A stretch of 64,000 nucleotides of DNA from Methanovulcanius yangii. GTDB lineage: Archaea; Halobacteriota; Methanomicrobia; Methanomicrobiales; Methanomicrobiaceae. This document shows positions 25,881 through 35,335 of this stretch, piece after piece. Below the pieces are notes generated by a model. That model was not told the origin of the DNA. It made no database searches and saw only the letters and a program-made list of their open reading frames with translations. The stretch's first letter is position 1. Every line of letters begins with the position of its first letter. The translations under genes were made by a program, and so were the position numbers. The DNA lies in the NCBI RefSeq assembly GCF_018687785.1, contig NZ_LTBL01000001.1, forward strand, positions 1,169,780 through 1,233,779, in the 5' to 3' direction.

Positions 25881-26603
25881 TTACCTCCCGGACTCCTTCC
25901 CGGCCGTGCAGACGAGATCACAGGTCCGGCAGTGATCGACCGGCTCGGGATTCCCCGACTTCGCTTTTTTCCTGGCCGCCTCCATCTTGTCCGCGTCCAT
26001 CCTGCTCAGACATCGTTCGCGAATGTATCTGCCGCCCGAGAGGGCCTTCTGGGGACAGGCTCTTTCACAGGGGCCGGGACATTCGTCACAGGGAGAAGGA
26101 TGGATCACACTCACCGGTTCCTTCAGCTCGAGGTCGGTCCAAAGGGCCCGAAACCTCACCCGCGGACCGTATTTCGGAACGATGACAAGGTTGTTTCTCC
26201 CGATGCACCCGAGGCCCGCAAGCACCGCTGCATCCTTCAAAAAAATCCCGCCGTCGTCGATCTGGTAGGGGATGTCCCAAGCCTCCCGACCGTACTTCAC
26301 CGAAAGCCAGTCTGCGACGGCGGTCGTCACCGTCCTAAGCATCCTGTCCCCCTCGGTACTCCGGCCCTCTTCCCACCAGTCCATCTCCGGCCGTCTCGGG
26401 TCATGATAGAGCCCGAGGACAATGACCGTCCCGGTGAAGGTGTTCCATCCCCGGTAGCCCTCCACCCGTGCCGACGGGCAGTCCCGAAGCAGCCGTGCCG
26501 GGACATAGCCTGCGACGCTCGCACCGAGGGATAGGGCTTTTTCGATAGCTTCCTGCACGATGTGGCGATCACAGGGGTGTTTCGCGGTATCTCCTCCCTG
26601 CAT
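25881..26603 (-). CDS. 4Fe-4S protein related to epoxyqueuosine reductase
   Basis: A 240-residue protein whose C-terminal half carries two 4Fe-4S cluster motifs: CDECPGPCERACP and CRTCDLVC, with a lone Cys (ERCLSR) between. The central LKDAAVLAGLGCIGRNNLVI segment is like that in QueG. It is much shorter than QueG (about 350-390 residues), so a queuosine role is doubtful; many archaea have such stand-alone reductase-like proteins. Redox electron transfer is the safe statement. It lies divergently from trmO. Confidence 0.7.
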   Translation of the reverse strand: MQGGDTAKHPCDRHIVQEAIEKALSLGASVAGYVPARLLRDCPSARVEGYRGWNTFTGTVIVLGLYHDPRRPEMDWWEEGRSTEGDRMLRTVTTAVADWLSVKYGREAWDIPYQIDDGGIFLKDAAVLAGLGCIGRNNLVIVPKYGPRVRFRALWTDLELKEPVSVIHPSPCDECPGPCERACPQKALSGGRYIRERCLSRMDADKMEAARKKAKSGNPEPVDHCRTCDLVCTAGKESGR

Positions 26604-26730
26604 GGAATTCCCGGGAGGAGGGTGTTCCCGAAGGATGAAAAATCTTTGGTCCGCATCTCATTTCCCGGAGATGCCGGAGGAAAATGAGAGTAAAAAAATC
26701 CCTTTCCCGGAACTATTGTGACATATGAAC

Positions 26731-26742
26731 GGTATAAATAGC
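26731..26742 (+). promoter_or_regulatory. TATA box of trmO
   Basis: GGTATAAATAGC, a strong archaeal TATA match. It predicts transcription start near 26762, giving a leader that contains AGGAGAC just before the ATG. Confidence 0.6.
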
Positions 26743-26774
26743 CACTTCGCCAATTCTATGAAAATAGGAGACTG

Positions 26775-27317
26775 ATGATGGATACAACATTCGACGATAT
26801 CATTTTGCACCCGATTGGCGTGATCCGCAATACCACCAAGCAGCCCTTCCTCATCGCGAACGAACAGGGCCTTTCCATGCGCGACGACCTGACGCCGACC
26901 ATCGAGGAGGTCCGCAGGACCGAGGAGACGATCTCCGAGGTCGTCCTCAACAGAGACCTTGCCGACCTCCTCGATGGAATCGACGAATACTCCCATATCA
27001 AGATCCTTTACTGGGCCCACGGCGTCCCCCGCGAAGGCCGTGCCCTCAAGAAGGTCCACCCGATGGGTAACCCTGCCTATCCTCTCGTCGGCCTCTTCTC
27101 CACCTGCAGCCCGGCCCGCCCCAACCCGATTCTCACCACCGTTGTCCGCCTCGTGGGAAGGGAAGGCACCACCCTCCACGTCACCGGCCTCGACGCCATC
27201 GACGGGAGCCCCGTCCTCGACATCAAACCGCATGTGCGGGAGTTCTATCCGGCAGATGAGGTGAGGATTCCGGAGTGGATGAAGAGGATTCAGGAGGAAG
27301 TGAGGGAGAGGAAGTAA
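26775..27317 (+). CDS. trmO: tRNA (adenine(37)-N6)-methyltransferase, TrmO family
   Basis: A 180-residue TsaA/TrmO-domain protein. In bacteria TrmO methylates N6 of threonylcarbamoyl-adenosine 37 in tRNA-Thr using SAM. The single beta-barrel domain is visible: HPIGVIRN at the start, then STCSPARPNPI and VTGLDAIDGSPVLDIKPH near the end, all hallmark motifs. AGGAGAC precedes ATGATG, so either ATG may be used. It is shorter than E. coli TrmO, as archaeal members usually are. Confidence 0.85.
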   Translation: MMDTTFDDIILHPIGVIRNTTKQPFLIANEQGLSMRDDLTPTIEEVRRTEETISEVVLNRDLADLLDGIDEYSHIKILYWAHGVPREGRALKKVHPMGNPAYPLVGLFSTCSPARPNPILTTVVRLVGREGTTLHVTGLDAIDGSPVLDIKPHVREFYPADEVRIPEWMKRIQEEVRERK

Positions 27318-27546
27318 TCTTCTCACCTTCCTGTTTCTGAGAGGAGGCCACTCGATTCCATTGCGTTCATAACAGCACCGGGTCCTCTTCCACTTTATAT
27401 AATTTCGACAATGCTCCGAGGAAGGTTCCTATTTCGTGCATTTCTGTCCGTTTTTCCATACGGTCATCCGGAAACCCGATCACCTGTATGGTGATTGTCC
27501 TTTTTGGAGAATGTCTATAAACCGGAAGCGTAGTCTATACGATCGT

Positions 27547-28110
27547 ATGAGCGAGAACAGTCCTGCGGGTGAGGTGACGAAAAAGCGGTACTGGCTGAAG
27601 GCCATGTTCGTGTTCAGCCGCTTTCTGGTCGTTATTGCCATTATCGGCCTTATGATCGGCTCTGTCGTGACCATGATAGCCGGAGTCGGCCAATTATTCC
27701 GGATCGGTTCATTTCTCCTCACAGAAGGTATCCTCTCCGGTGAAGCGGGAACGCTTCTTTCGGTCGCGGTGTCGGAGATGATCGACTTGCTCCTGATAGG
27801 GGTGGTCCTCATCATCATTGCCCTTGGCCTGTACCAGTTGTTCATCGATCCGGATCTCATTCTTCCCGACTGGCTGAATACCACTTCACTGGAATCCTTA
27901 AAGGGCCGCCTTCTCATCGTCATCCTCGTGGTCCTCCCCGTGACATTCCTTGGCTATGTCACCACGGCCGAAGACGGGATTATGGTCGCGGGGTTTGGAA
28001 TTGGCATCTCGCTCATCATGGTCGCCATAGGATATGTCCTGAGTGTCGTCTCCAGGGCCGGTATTGAGAGAAGGAAGCTGGAGATCCACGAGGCGGTGAA
28101 GGAGGAATAG
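27547..28110 (+). CDS. YqhA family (UPF0114) membrane protein
   Basis: A 187-residue membrane protein with four predicted helices. It matches the UPF0114/YqhA pattern: FSRFLVVIAIIGL near the start, then MIDLLLIGVVLIIIALGLYQLFIDP, and a WL...LESLKGRLL linker before the third helix. Function unknown in any organism. The frame opens at 27436, but a TCTATAAACC box at 27513-27522 would start transcription just before the ATG at 27547, so I use that ATG and infer a leaderless mRNA. Confidence 0.75.
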   Translation: MSENSPAGEVTKKRYWLKAMFVFSRFLVVIAIIGLMIGSVVTMIAGVGQLFRIGSFLLTEGILSGEAGTLLSVAVSEMIDLLLIGVVLIIIALGLYQLFIDPDLILPDWLNTTSLESLKGRLLIVILVVLPVTFLGYVTTAEDGIMVAGFGIGISLIMVAIGYVLSVVSRAGIERRKLEIHEAVKEE

Positions 28111-28165
28111 CGGCTGGAGGGAGATTTATTAATGATTTGTTTAGTTTTGTCTTACTTCAGATGAA

Positions 28166-28762
28166 TTAATCACTGAACAATTCTGTCGCATAGAATTTGC
28201 TACCTTTCCTATGGACACCGATTCCAACACGATAAAAATTATTTTCGAGAATATTCTTACGATGACCTGGACTACCCATCCAGATTTTATGGAGGGCATA
28301 CGCAATGTCCTGATCAGAGATAATTTCGCGCTTAAAACCCTTTACATATCCAGTTGAGATTACTGCACAATTTTCACCGGCATAATATCCTCTATGACCT
28401 CGTAATGCTCCAAAAATAATATGAAAATTTACTCCGAAAATAATCGCGCTCACAATAATGAGTCCTATACCCAACATACTATTGAATATATAACTAAATA
28501 TCAGAAAGGCTAGATACCCTGAAAGATAGATACGGTCTTTTGTCCACAATGGATCTAATGAAATATAATTATGGCAAATCTGAATTTTTTTGACATTATT
28601 GCCATGAAAAATACAGTTCTTATTTGACATTATGATACTATGTTCGAGCGATAATTTGGCATAGCACTTATTTGATTTTAAGGGTTTTAATCCTCTTTTT
28701 CTTCTTGATGAGTTTAATTTTTGAAAAATTATACTCTCGATATTTCTTGTTTGATTTTTCAA
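28166..28762 (-). CDS. CAP (SCP/PR1) domain protein with an internal membrane segment
   Basis: A 198-residue protein. The CAP fold is split: LNSSRRKRGLKPLKSN and SLEHSIIMSNKNCIFHGN form the first half, and GENCAVIS plus LHKIWMGSPGHRKNILENNFYRVGIGVHRKG the second. Between them lie about 50 residues with one or two membrane helices (YLAFLIFSYIFNSMLGIGLIIVSAIIFGV). The gene is strikingly AT- and Lys/Asn/Ile-rich compared with its neighbours. It starts with TTG, overlapping the stop of a 9-codon frame (28759-28788) that follows a TATAAAT box. Horizontal origin is likely. Role unknown. Confidence 0.65.
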   Translation of the reverse strand: MKNQTRNIESIIFQKLNSSRRKRGLKPLKSNKCYAKLSLEHSIIMSNKNCIFHGNNVKKIQICHNYISLDPLWTKDRIYLSGYLAFLIFSYIFNSMLGIGLIIVSAIIFGVNFHIIFGALRGHRGYYAGENCAVISTGYVKGFKREIISDQDIAYALHKIWMGSPGHRKNILENNFYRVGIGVHRKGSKFYATELFSD

Positions 28763-28807
28763 TCTACCATCTTGCCAATGTTATACATTCTGGTCAATTC
28801 CAAATAG

Positions 28808-28814
28808 TATAAAT
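28808..28814 (-). promoter_or_regulatory. TATA-like box before the CAP-domain gene
   Basis: TATAAAT on the plus strand (ATTTATA on the minus strand), centred about 24 bp before a 9-codon open frame (MYNIGKMVD, 28759-28788) whose TGA overlaps the TTG of the CAP gene. This suggests a leaderless leader peptide coupled to the main gene. Confidence 0.35.
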
Positions 28815-28891
28815 GTTGATGCAATCAGAATGAGAAAATCGAATTAGCATTCAAAAATATGATTATTCTCGATTTCAGGAATTCTTTAAAA

Positions 28892-28976
28892 TGCGAGAGA
28901 AGGGATTCGAACCCTTGAATACCTACGTAACTGGATCTTAAGTCCAGCGCCTTTGGCCTGGCTTGGCTACTCTCGC
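28892..28976 (-). tRNA. tRNA-Leu (TAA)
   Basis: A class II tRNA of 85 bases read on the minus strand. The acceptor GCGAGAG (from 28976) pairs with CTCTCGC near 28893-28899. The anticodon stem CTGGA/TCCAG encloses CTTAAGA with anticodon TAA, a long variable arm follows, and the T arm reads AAGGGTTCGAATCCCTT. CCA is not encoded. A CTTAAAAAAC box lies about 35 bp upstream. It borders the AT-rich CAP gene. Confidence 0.95.
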
Positions 28977-29106
28977 AGGTGATGCGCAAATCCTTCAATT
29001 TCCGTTTTTTAAGTCGGTCGGAAACATCCGTTCCTTGCGTTACTATCCATCGACAGGAAAGGCAAAAAGTGTTGGTATTGGAAACCCGTATCCCTGTTTT
29101 TTCCCC

Positions 29107-30867
29107 TCACGACAACAGCAGGATATACGCAATCAGCGAGAGCAGGAACGCGAAGAGGAGAATGGCGACTCCCAGCGGGGCGACGTAGATGAGCATGGCG
29201 TTGACCGTGCTTGCGAGCTGGGAGATCCGCTGCGACCCGAAGACCGTGATGCCCTCGACCCACCCGGTCGCCCCGGCCGCCTCAGCAGGGGCGAGATCGT
29301 CGAGGGCCATGAGGACCGCCTTTCTCGCGTACGGGATGATATCCCGGACCGGCACGCGGAAGCCGACGGGGTTCTTGCCGGATATCGTATTGACGACGTG
29401 CGAATCGGTCGTGAGGATCTCGCATTCATCGACGATGGAGCCAATCTCCGCGATGATCTCCTCCCGCACACCCTGATGGACGTTGTTGCCGTCGAAAAGA
29501 ATGAGGGCCATGACTTTCCCGTCCACCCGTGATACGAATACCTGGATGCCGAGATCGCCGAACCCTTCCTCGCGGGAGAAGGGAACATCCACCTGCGACG
29601 TCCCTATCTCGAGCGCATATTCCGGCAGGGACGCAATATCCCGTGCCGCCTCCGCACAGACGCGGTAGTACTCATGGGCCTCGAGCGAGGCGGGAAGCAC
29701 CGGTTCGGTCACATCGACCATGCAGTTGTGCCCGTCCACGAATGCCACGTTGGGAAACCACGAATGGCACTCCGACATGATCGCAAGCCCGATGCAGAAG
29801 TCGAGATCCTCCGTCTTGGCTGGCGACCGGGTCGAAACGAGAAGCAGCGTATCGCCGAACCGCTGCCCGAGCACCTGCACCGAACCGACCTGATAGCGCC
29901 GGGGAACGGATGCGGTCGCTGCAAAGACCGCGCTCTTCTCCGATTCACGGACAACCTCTGCAAGACGCGGCACCTCGCTCTCCGAGACGAGGTTGAAGTC
30001 ATGCGTGGCGCACCCATGAAACACAAAGCTGTCCGGCCCGAGGGAGGAGTGGAGAACCGCGGGGAGATTCCCCCCGCCGATCTCCCCCATAGGTCCGGGG
30101 TGAAGGTTCGGAACCGTGAGAATCGTCTCCTCCTTCCCTTCTCGCCGGAAGAAGATGCTCGCCTGCGGGACGTAGACGTCCTCGCCGATCTCCATGAAAT
30201 ACTCCTCCAGCTTCTTTGACCCGTCGGTATTGTGGGCGATGAACGCATTGATGAACGCCAGTGCGCTGATATCGAAATTTCTCCGAAGCGGTCTCTCCAC
30301 CATCCAGATAAACAGCAGCACCCCCCCGGCGAACAGCAGGTGAAGGATGAGGGCGAACAGGACCAGATCAAAGCCGAAATAGAAGTATCCCGCCGCGAGT
30401 GCCGCCATGCTCTGGATAAGCGCAGGAAGAAGCATCCGCGTCACCCGTGAATCCGCGATCGCAAGGAGGGTTATCAGGCGTATCGAGAAGACGACACTCA
30501 CTGCTATCGCGAAGAGTAGGGGGTAGACGTCCCGCTCGGTAAAGAAGAGCGGCAGGAAACTGAAAATGATCTGGAAGACCATGCAGGTCATCGCCAGAAG
30601 CGCGGAACGGTTCCAGGTGATCTTCTGCCCGAATATCTCCACGAGCGGTTTGGTAAGAATAAACGCAACGAGTGCCGGAATCAGGTACCCGAAGATCCCG
30701 AATCCCAGTATCCCGAAGGATATCACATACTCCGTACCGGCAAAATACCCGGAAAAATCGATGAACAGACCCAGAAGGACCATGATGCCCAGGGATCGCG
30801 GCCATTCCGGAGCAGCAAAGATGTATTTGCTCAGGCCTTCGAGGGCAGTATTTCCTTGCGTGCTCAT
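29107..30867 (-). CDS. DUF2070 family archaeal membrane protein
   Basis: A 586-residue protein found only in archaea. The first ~200 residues have about six or seven membrane helices; a long soluble domain of about 330 residues follows (LTVPNLHPGPMGEIGGGNLP, FHGCATHDFNLVSESE, FVDGHNCMV, ILTTDSHVVN), and one last membrane helix lies at the C terminus. The His- and Asp-rich motifs of the soluble part look like a metal-dependent active site, but no activity is established. The ATG at 30867 (MSTQGN) has GGAG upstream; a frame to 30909 is less likely. Confidence 0.85.
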   Translation of the reverse strand: MSTQGNTALEGLSKYIFAAPEWPRSLGIMVLLGLFIDFSGYFAGTEYVISFGILGFGIFGYLIPALVAFILTKPLVEIFGQKITWNRSALLAMTCMVFQIIFSFLPLFFTERDVYPLLFAIAVSVVFSIRLITLLAIADSRVTRMLLPALIQSMAALAAGYFYFGFDLVLFALILHLLFAGGVLLFIWMVERPLRRNFDISALAFINAFIAHNTDGSKKLEEYFMEIGEDVYVPQASIFFRREGKEETILTVPNLHPGPMGEIGGGNLPAVLHSSLGPDSFVFHGCATHDFNLVSESEVPRLAEVVRESEKSAVFAATASVPRRYQVGSVQVLGQRFGDTLLLVSTRSPAKTEDLDFCIGLAIMSECHSWFPNVAFVDGHNCMVDVTEPVLPASLEAHEYYRVCAEAARDIASLPEYALEIGTSQVDVPFSREEGFGDLGIQVFVSRVDGKVMALILFDGNNVHQGVREEIIAEIGSIVDECEILTTDSHVVNTISGKNPVGFRVPVRDIIPYARKAVLMALDDLAPAEAAGATGWVEGITVFGSQRISQLASTVNAMLIYVAPLGVAILLFAFLLSLIAYILLLS

Positions 30868-30982
30868 GGACTTAAGGCTCCAGTCAGATCTCCCGGCCGG
30901 CGGAAGCATCCATTCTGCTGTACTTACGATGAGTGACTATATAATCTGGACGAAAAGGAGGAAGGGAAATAAGAATCCCCCG

Positions 30983-31873
30983 TCATTCACCTGGCGCCGG
31001 GAGCGCACCGAAATGCTCGCGGTACCGGGCCCCCATCGTCTCCCAGGTCGGAAGGTTCGTCTGACACCCCGTCACCTCGACCACGAAGGAGGCCGCGGTG
31101 GTGCCGACCTTCGCGGCGGTGAGGGCGTCATACCCCCCTGAAAGAGCGGTCAGGAAGCCCGCCCGGTAGGCATCCCCCGCCCCCGTGGGATCGGCCAGCC
31201 CGACGGGAATGGCGGGGACAAAACGCCGCTCTCCACCCTCAATCAGAAAACTGCCGTCTCCCGACATCGTGCAGATGGCACGCGGCACCTGCGCAAAGAG
31301 CGCGTCCTTGGTGATGCCCATCGTGGTGCACATCCCTCGCACCTCATGCCGGTTGGCGAAGAGAATGTCGGTGTTTGCTATGATGGCCTCGAGATCTTCC
31401 TTCGAGTAGCGCAGCAGATCCTGACCCGGATCGAAGGAGACGAAGCTCCCTCTCTCCGCCACCCGCACATTGAAGGAGGGGTCGGCCGTTGCCAGATGCA
31501 CCATATCGAGCGCCGGCGCCTCGGCCGTTGCAAACGCACTGGAGGCCCCCCACTCGAAGAAGGTCATCTGGTCCCCGTCTGCGTCATTATAGAGATAACA
31601 GGTAGCCGTCCGCTCGTCTCCTACCATAAAGAGGCGGCGGCGGATGCCCAGTTCATTCATCCACGTCTCGTACTTGCTGCCGGGAAAATCTCCACCGACC
31701 GCTGAAATCAGCTCCGCTTCCCCCCCCAGACGCGCTATCCCTGCAGCAATATTGGCGGCGCCTCCGCCGTAGTAGACCGTATGCCGCGTAATGAAGGTCG
31801 AGCCATGGCGTTCCGGCAGCACCGGAACGGAAAAGATGTGATCAATGGCCGTGTGGCCAACGACTGCGATCAT
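30983..31873 (-). CDS. PfkB-family sugar or nucleoside kinase
   Basis: A 296-residue ribokinase-fold enzyme. [25 protein letters not shown] (about 36-60) is PfkB signature 1, and [13 protein letters not shown] near residue 230 holds the catalytic Asp of signature 2. It phosphorylates a sugar or nucleoside with ATP; archaeal relatives include nucleoside kinases. Its ATG overlaps the DUF555 stop as ATGA. It is the last gene of a four-gene cluster. Confidence 0.85.
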   Translation of the reverse strand: MIAVVGHTAIDHIFSVPVLPERHGSTFITRHTVYYGGGAANIAAGIARLGGEAELISAVGGDFPGSKYETWMNELGIRRRLFMVGDERTATCYLYNDADGDQMTFFEWGASSAFATAEAPALDMVHLATADPSFNVRVAERGSFVSFDPGQDLLRYSKEDLEAIIANTDILFANRHEVRGMCTTMGITKDALFAQVPRAICTMSGDGSFLIEGGERRFVPAIPVGLADPTGAGDAYRAGFLTALSGGYDALTAAKVGTTAASFVVEVTGCQTNLPTWETMGARYREHFGALPAPGE

Positions 31874-32208
31874 ATCTTCTCGACTTCCAGGACCTTGAGA
31901 GGAATGTCCCGGAGTGCCTTGCCCACGACGGATTTTGCAATCCTCGCCGCATGTTCCTCGGTTTCGGCCTTGAACACCTTCATCTCAAGCGTGAGGCCGA
32001 CAAGGGCGATATTTCCTACAATAAGGGCCTTTGCAAGCTCCTGTTCGCAGAAGGGACAGATGGTCATCCCTGATTCGATTTCAACAAACTTTGCCGACGG
32101 GTTAAGCCGCTTTCCTGCCTCGCTGATGGCGATGCCGATGGCATCGTCCAGTGTATAGACATCACGGATCACCCATGCTGCTTCCATGGTGATGAGATAA
32201 TCGCTCAT
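31870..32208 (-). CDS. DUF555 family archaeal protein
   Basis: A 112-residue protein of the archaeal DUF555 (UPF0212) family. It contains a CPFCEQ motif in [16 protein letters not shown] that suggests a metal or redox site, and ends KVLEVEKI. Function unknown. The ATG at 32208 is preferred over a TTG at 32217. It is 12 bp after the nitroreductase stop and overlaps the PfkB gene. Confidence 0.8.
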   Translation of the reverse strand: MSDYLITMEAAWVIRDVYTLDDAIGIAISEAGKRLNPSAKFVEIESGMTICPFCEQELAKALIVGNIALVGLTLEMKVFKAETEEHAARIAKSVVGKALRDIPLKVLEVEKI

Positions 32209-32220
32209 TTCAATCAATTC

Positions 32221-32748
32221 CTACCAGATATTTTCATGCACATGATCGGTAATCGGCATACGGCCGGTACGAACCGGGGGGAGCGTGCCCTTCCCGACCG
32301 CAAGAAGGACAAGAGGCCGGATGTGAGGAGGCAGCCCGAGGATCTCCGAGACTCCTTCCTCGTCAAATGCGCCGGTCCAGCAGGAATGCATCCCGCCGGC
32401 GTGCGCTGCAAGCATCATGTAGGTCGCGGCAATCGAGGCGTCCTCGATGGCATACAGGATGCCTCGTTCCCCGTACTGGGACATGGACCGCACATAGTTG
32501 GCACATACGACGAGGATCACAGGCGCTGCCATCACGTGTTCCTGCTGGAAGGCGGCATCCGAGAGATCCTCCCGCAGCCCCTCATCCGTCACGATGATGA
32601 CATCCCATGACTCCCGATTGCCCGCCGAGGGTGCAGTCCCCGCACACCGGAGAATCGATGCGATCTGCTCCTCGGTGAGGGGTTCATCCGAAAAGTCACG
32701 TACTGATGAACGGGTCGATAAAAATGAGAGGAAATCAGAGGAATCCAT
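32221..32748 (-). CDS. Nitroreductase family FMN protein
   Basis: A 175-residue flavin oxidoreductase. The nitroreductase N terminus is clear (TRSSVRDFSDEPLTEEQI, FMN phosphate-binding Arg residues), followed by APSAGNRESWDVIIV and the C-terminal LPPHIRPLVLLAVGKG. These enzymes bind FMN and reduce quinones, nitro compounds or flavins with NAD(P)H. It overlaps the preceding gene by 14 bases. The substrate is unknown. Confidence 0.87.
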   Translation of the reverse strand: MDSSDFLSFLSTRSSVRDFSDEPLTEEQIASILRCAGTAPSAGNRESWDVIIVTDEGLREDLSDAAFQQEHVMAAPVILVVCANYVRSMSQYGERGILYAIEDASIAATYMMLAAHAGGMHSCWTGAFDEEGVSEILGLPPHIRPLVLLAVGKGTLPPVRTGRMPITDHVHENIW

Positions 32749-33091
32749 TGTCCTTCAGGAATGCCCATGATTCCTGTGCGGGTGTGGTGGCAAGACCGAT
32801 CGCCTCGGCAATCCTTGCCGATGCCTGCTCGTATTCCTCACTTTCGATCGCGGAGATGGCATCGCTAACAATACCGGCCGCCTTTGAAAAATTCACATCC
32901 TTTGAGATATTGTGTGCAAGCTGGAGATTCGAACGGAACAGCTCGAGAAAGCTCACAACAACACGCTTTGCACCGACCTTTTCCGCCCCTTTGTAATCAA
33001 TAAGGGTGGCTATGACCTGTGATGCAGCGATCAGTTCGGATTTCGACCGTTCTGACAACTGATACACGGTGACTGCTTCTTTTTGATTCAT
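32735..33091 (-). CDS. Conserved-looking helical protein of unknown function
   Basis: A 118-residue, all-helical, soluble protein (MNQKEAVTVYQLSERSKSE, then long amphipathic helices around GAKRVVVSFLELFRSNLQLAHN). I do not recognise the family. It heads the cluster with nitroreductase, DUF555 and PfkB kinase. A TTTTTATACG box at 33112-33121 is about 25 bp before the ATG at 33091, so its mRNA is probably leaderless. Confidence 0.65.
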   Translation of the reverse strand: MNQKEAVTVYQLSERSKSELIAASQVIATLIDYKGAEKVGAKRVVVSFLELFRSNLQLAHNISKDVNFSKAAGIVSDAISAIESEEYEQASARIAEAIGLATTPAQESWAFLKDNGFL

Positions 33092-33155
33092 CACAAAACC
33101 TACTGTACGTCTCGTATAAAAATGTGGAGGTGATTATCCGGTATTTCAGGGAGGA

Positions 33156-33440
33156 TTATTTGCTTCCCTTGATCGATGCTGCCGAGCGGCGCATGCGCCT
33201 GCGGAAGCGCGGATCATTCTCGGGACCACGACCACGACCGCGGGCCCCGCGACCGCCACGGCCGCCACGGCCCCTGCTGTCATCCTGTGTTGCACGCAGT
33301 GCTCTTTTCAGCTGTGTGCCGGTTTTGAACCGCTGGTTGGGACCTGGCTTTTTGTAGTTCGTCTCCTTCTCGGGGACCAGCCTGATCTGTCCCGTCACAC
33401 TCTTAATCTGAGTCCATTTTGTGGATCCGGTTTTGCCCAT
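33156..33440 (-). CDS. DUF5350-like small basic protein
   Basis: A 94-residue, highly basic protein. The N-terminal half (MGKTGSTKWTQIKSVTGQIR, then RFKTGTQLKRALRA) is ordered; the second half is an RGG-type tract (RGRGGRGGRGARGRGRG) ending in RFRRRMRRSAASIKGSK. It resembles the DUF5350 family of methanogens. The composition suggests RNA or DNA binding. AAGGAGTTG precedes the ATG, with a TTTTATGAAG box near 33473. Monocistronic. Confidence 0.7.
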   Translation of the reverse strand: MGKTGSTKWTQIKSVTGQIRLVPEKETNYKKPGPNQRFKTGTQLKRALRATQDDSRGRGGRGGRGARGRGRGPENDPRFRRRMRRSAASIKGSK

Positions 33441-33505
33441 ATTTCAACTCCTTATGTATTACGACAGGTATCTTCATAAAAGTAACCATGAGAGATTAGG
33501 ATCCC

Positions 33506-35335
33506 TCACAGCATTCCCTGTATCTCTTTTTTCAGCAGATCACTGATCTTCTTGCCATCGGCACGGCCGCGGACTTCCTTCATGACAACGCCCATTACCG
33601 GGCCGACAGAACGCATCCCCTGCTCCTGAACGAAATCCACGCGCTCCGAGAGGATGGTGCGGATGATGGAAAGGAGCTCATCTTCGGAGATGCCCGGTGC
33701 AACCGACTCGACAGCGGCACGGACGTTCATACCCCCGGCAACAGCCCGGAAGATATCCGGAATTGCCTCCTTTGCAACAGAACCGTTCTCCACCTCAAGG
33801 AGGACGGCGAGCACATCGTCGTCACCGACGGCTTCGACCGCAACACCATCGCGCGATAGTTCGCGAAGAGTGGCAAGAATCGTCCGCGCAGCCAGGTTCG
33901 GTTTGACCCCGGCACAGACGACGTCCTCGAAGAGCCCGACCTGTGCAGAGAAGGCAAGCTGGTGGGCAAGGGCAGGGTCGAGCCCCATCTCCGCAACAAA
34001 ACGATCCTCCTTTGCCGTCAAAAGTTCCGGAACGCAAAGCCCTGCGACATATCCCGGGGACACCGGTACCGGCAGCACATCCGTTTCGGGATACATCCGG
34101 GCTGCTCCCGGGAGCGGACGCATGTAGGCCGTACTCCCCTCCTCAAGCATCTTGCGGGTTTCTTCAGGGACACCTTCCAGTGCCATCCGTGCACGGCGCT
34201 GGATCTGCGCGAGGGCACAGAGTGCCTTCTTCTTCGTATCTGCGACAAGAATGACACAGTCCTCCTCCCCGGCGCCGAGTGCCGACTTCAGGGTGTCCAC
34301 CTCCTCCGCCGTTACCCCGTACGCCGGCAGCTCGTCTGTATGGAAAAGGCCGCCGACACCACATTTCTTCGCGTAGTCGGACATCTCGCTTCCCAGACGC
34401 CGTCCGGGCTGGATCTCCCTTCCCACGCATCCGGCAAACCCGCGCAGGCAGACCGCGCCGATGTACTTTGCCCGCTTCAGGATGGCGGACCCGGTCTCGG
34501 CGAAGAGTGCCGTCACTTCATGCGTCTGCTCGTCAATCGATGCATTGCGCCCCAGCAGTTCATCCCGTATCGCGACGAGGTTCACCTGCCGGCTCGCCTC
34601 GCGCCGCACCACTTCATCGATGAGAGCGAGCTCCTGTACACCCTTAATCTCGACCCGGGCACCCTCGCGGATGGAGATGTTCACATCCTGCCGTATGGTC
34701 CCAAGGCCCCGTTTTACCCGCCCGGTGGACCGAAGCAGCATACCTATATAGGCTGCAACTTCACGGACCTGCTCGGGGGTGTGCATATCCGGTGCGGTCG
34801 TAATCTCGACGAGAGGAATGCCCAGACGGTCGAGGGAGAAGGTCACCCCTTCCACCCGCTGGGCCGCCTCCTCCTCAAGACAGAGCGACTCGATGCGGGC
34901 CCCTGCGGGCAGCATCCCGTTGAGGGCCACGAGGGCGGTGCGCTGGAACCCGCTCGTGTTCGAGCCGTCGATGACGAGCTTGCGCATCACATGGACCTGT
35001 TCCACCGCCGTCATTCCCATCATGCGTGCCATCGTAAGCGCAAGTTCGAGCGCCTCGGGGTTGAGGGGTGCGGGCGGTTCCTCATCGTGCTCCACGAGAC
35101 AGGTGGTGTCGTAGGCATAGTAGGTGAACGGCCGCATCACCATCATCTCCTCGCGGGCCGCCCGGTCGATCTCCCCCATCTCGGAGACCGTCGCCCGGAG
35201 ATAGCGGAAGAATTCCTCGTTTCGCTCCCCTATATCGCGAAGCACCGTGGGACAGTGACAGAACAGCTTCTCACGGGTGTCGAGCTGCTGGTGAATTTCA
35301 ATGCCCGCCTTCAGGCCGAGTGTCTCATAATCCAT
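33506..35335 (-). CDS. gatE: Glutamyl-tRNA(Gln) amidotransferase subunit E
   Basis: A 609-residue GatE, the archaeal subunit that binds Glu-tRNA(Gln) and activates it for amidation. GLKAGIEIHQQLDTREKLFCHCP at the N terminus, NGSNTSGFQRT-type motifs and the C-terminal YqeY-like tail (GPVMGVVMKEVRGRADGKKISDLLKKEI) are diagnostic. It overlaps the gatD stop by 11 bases. With GatD it makes Gln-tRNA(Gln), replacing a glutaminyl-tRNA synthetase. Length is normal for the family. Confidence 0.97.
   Translation of the reverse strand: MDYETLGLKAGIEIHQQLDTREKLFCHCPTVLRDIGERNEEFFRYLRATVSEMGEIDRAAREEMMVMRPFTYYAYDTTCLVEHDEEPPAPLNPEALELALTMARMMGMTAVEQVHVMRKLVIDGSNTSGFQRTALVALNGMLPAGARIESLCLEEEAAQRVEGVTFSLDRLGIPLVEITTAPDMHTPEQVREVAAYIGMLLRSTGRVKRGLGTIRQDVNISIREGARVEIKGVQELALIDEVVRREASRQVNLVAIRDELLGRNASIDEQTHEVTALFAETGSAILKRAKYIGAVCLRGFAGCVGREIQPGRRLGSEMSDYAKKCGVGGLFHTDELPAYGVTAEEVDTLKSALGAGEEDCVILVADTKKKALCALAQIQRRARMALEGVPEETRKMLEEGSTAYMRPLPGAARMYPETDVLPVPVSPGYVAGLCVPELLTAKEDRFVAEMGLDPALAHQLAFSAQVGLFEDVVCAGVKPNLAARTILATLRELSRDGVAVEAVGDDDVLAVLLEVENGSVAKEAIPDIFRAVAGGMNVRAAVESVAPGISEDELLSIIRTILSERVDFVQEQGMRSVGPVMGVVMKEVRGRADGKKISDLLKKEIQGML

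Noticed and set aside
33220-33285. Short GC-rich direct repeats that could be mistaken for a repeat array
   Set aside because: They are the codons of the RGG tract of the DUF5350-like protein, not spaced repeats.
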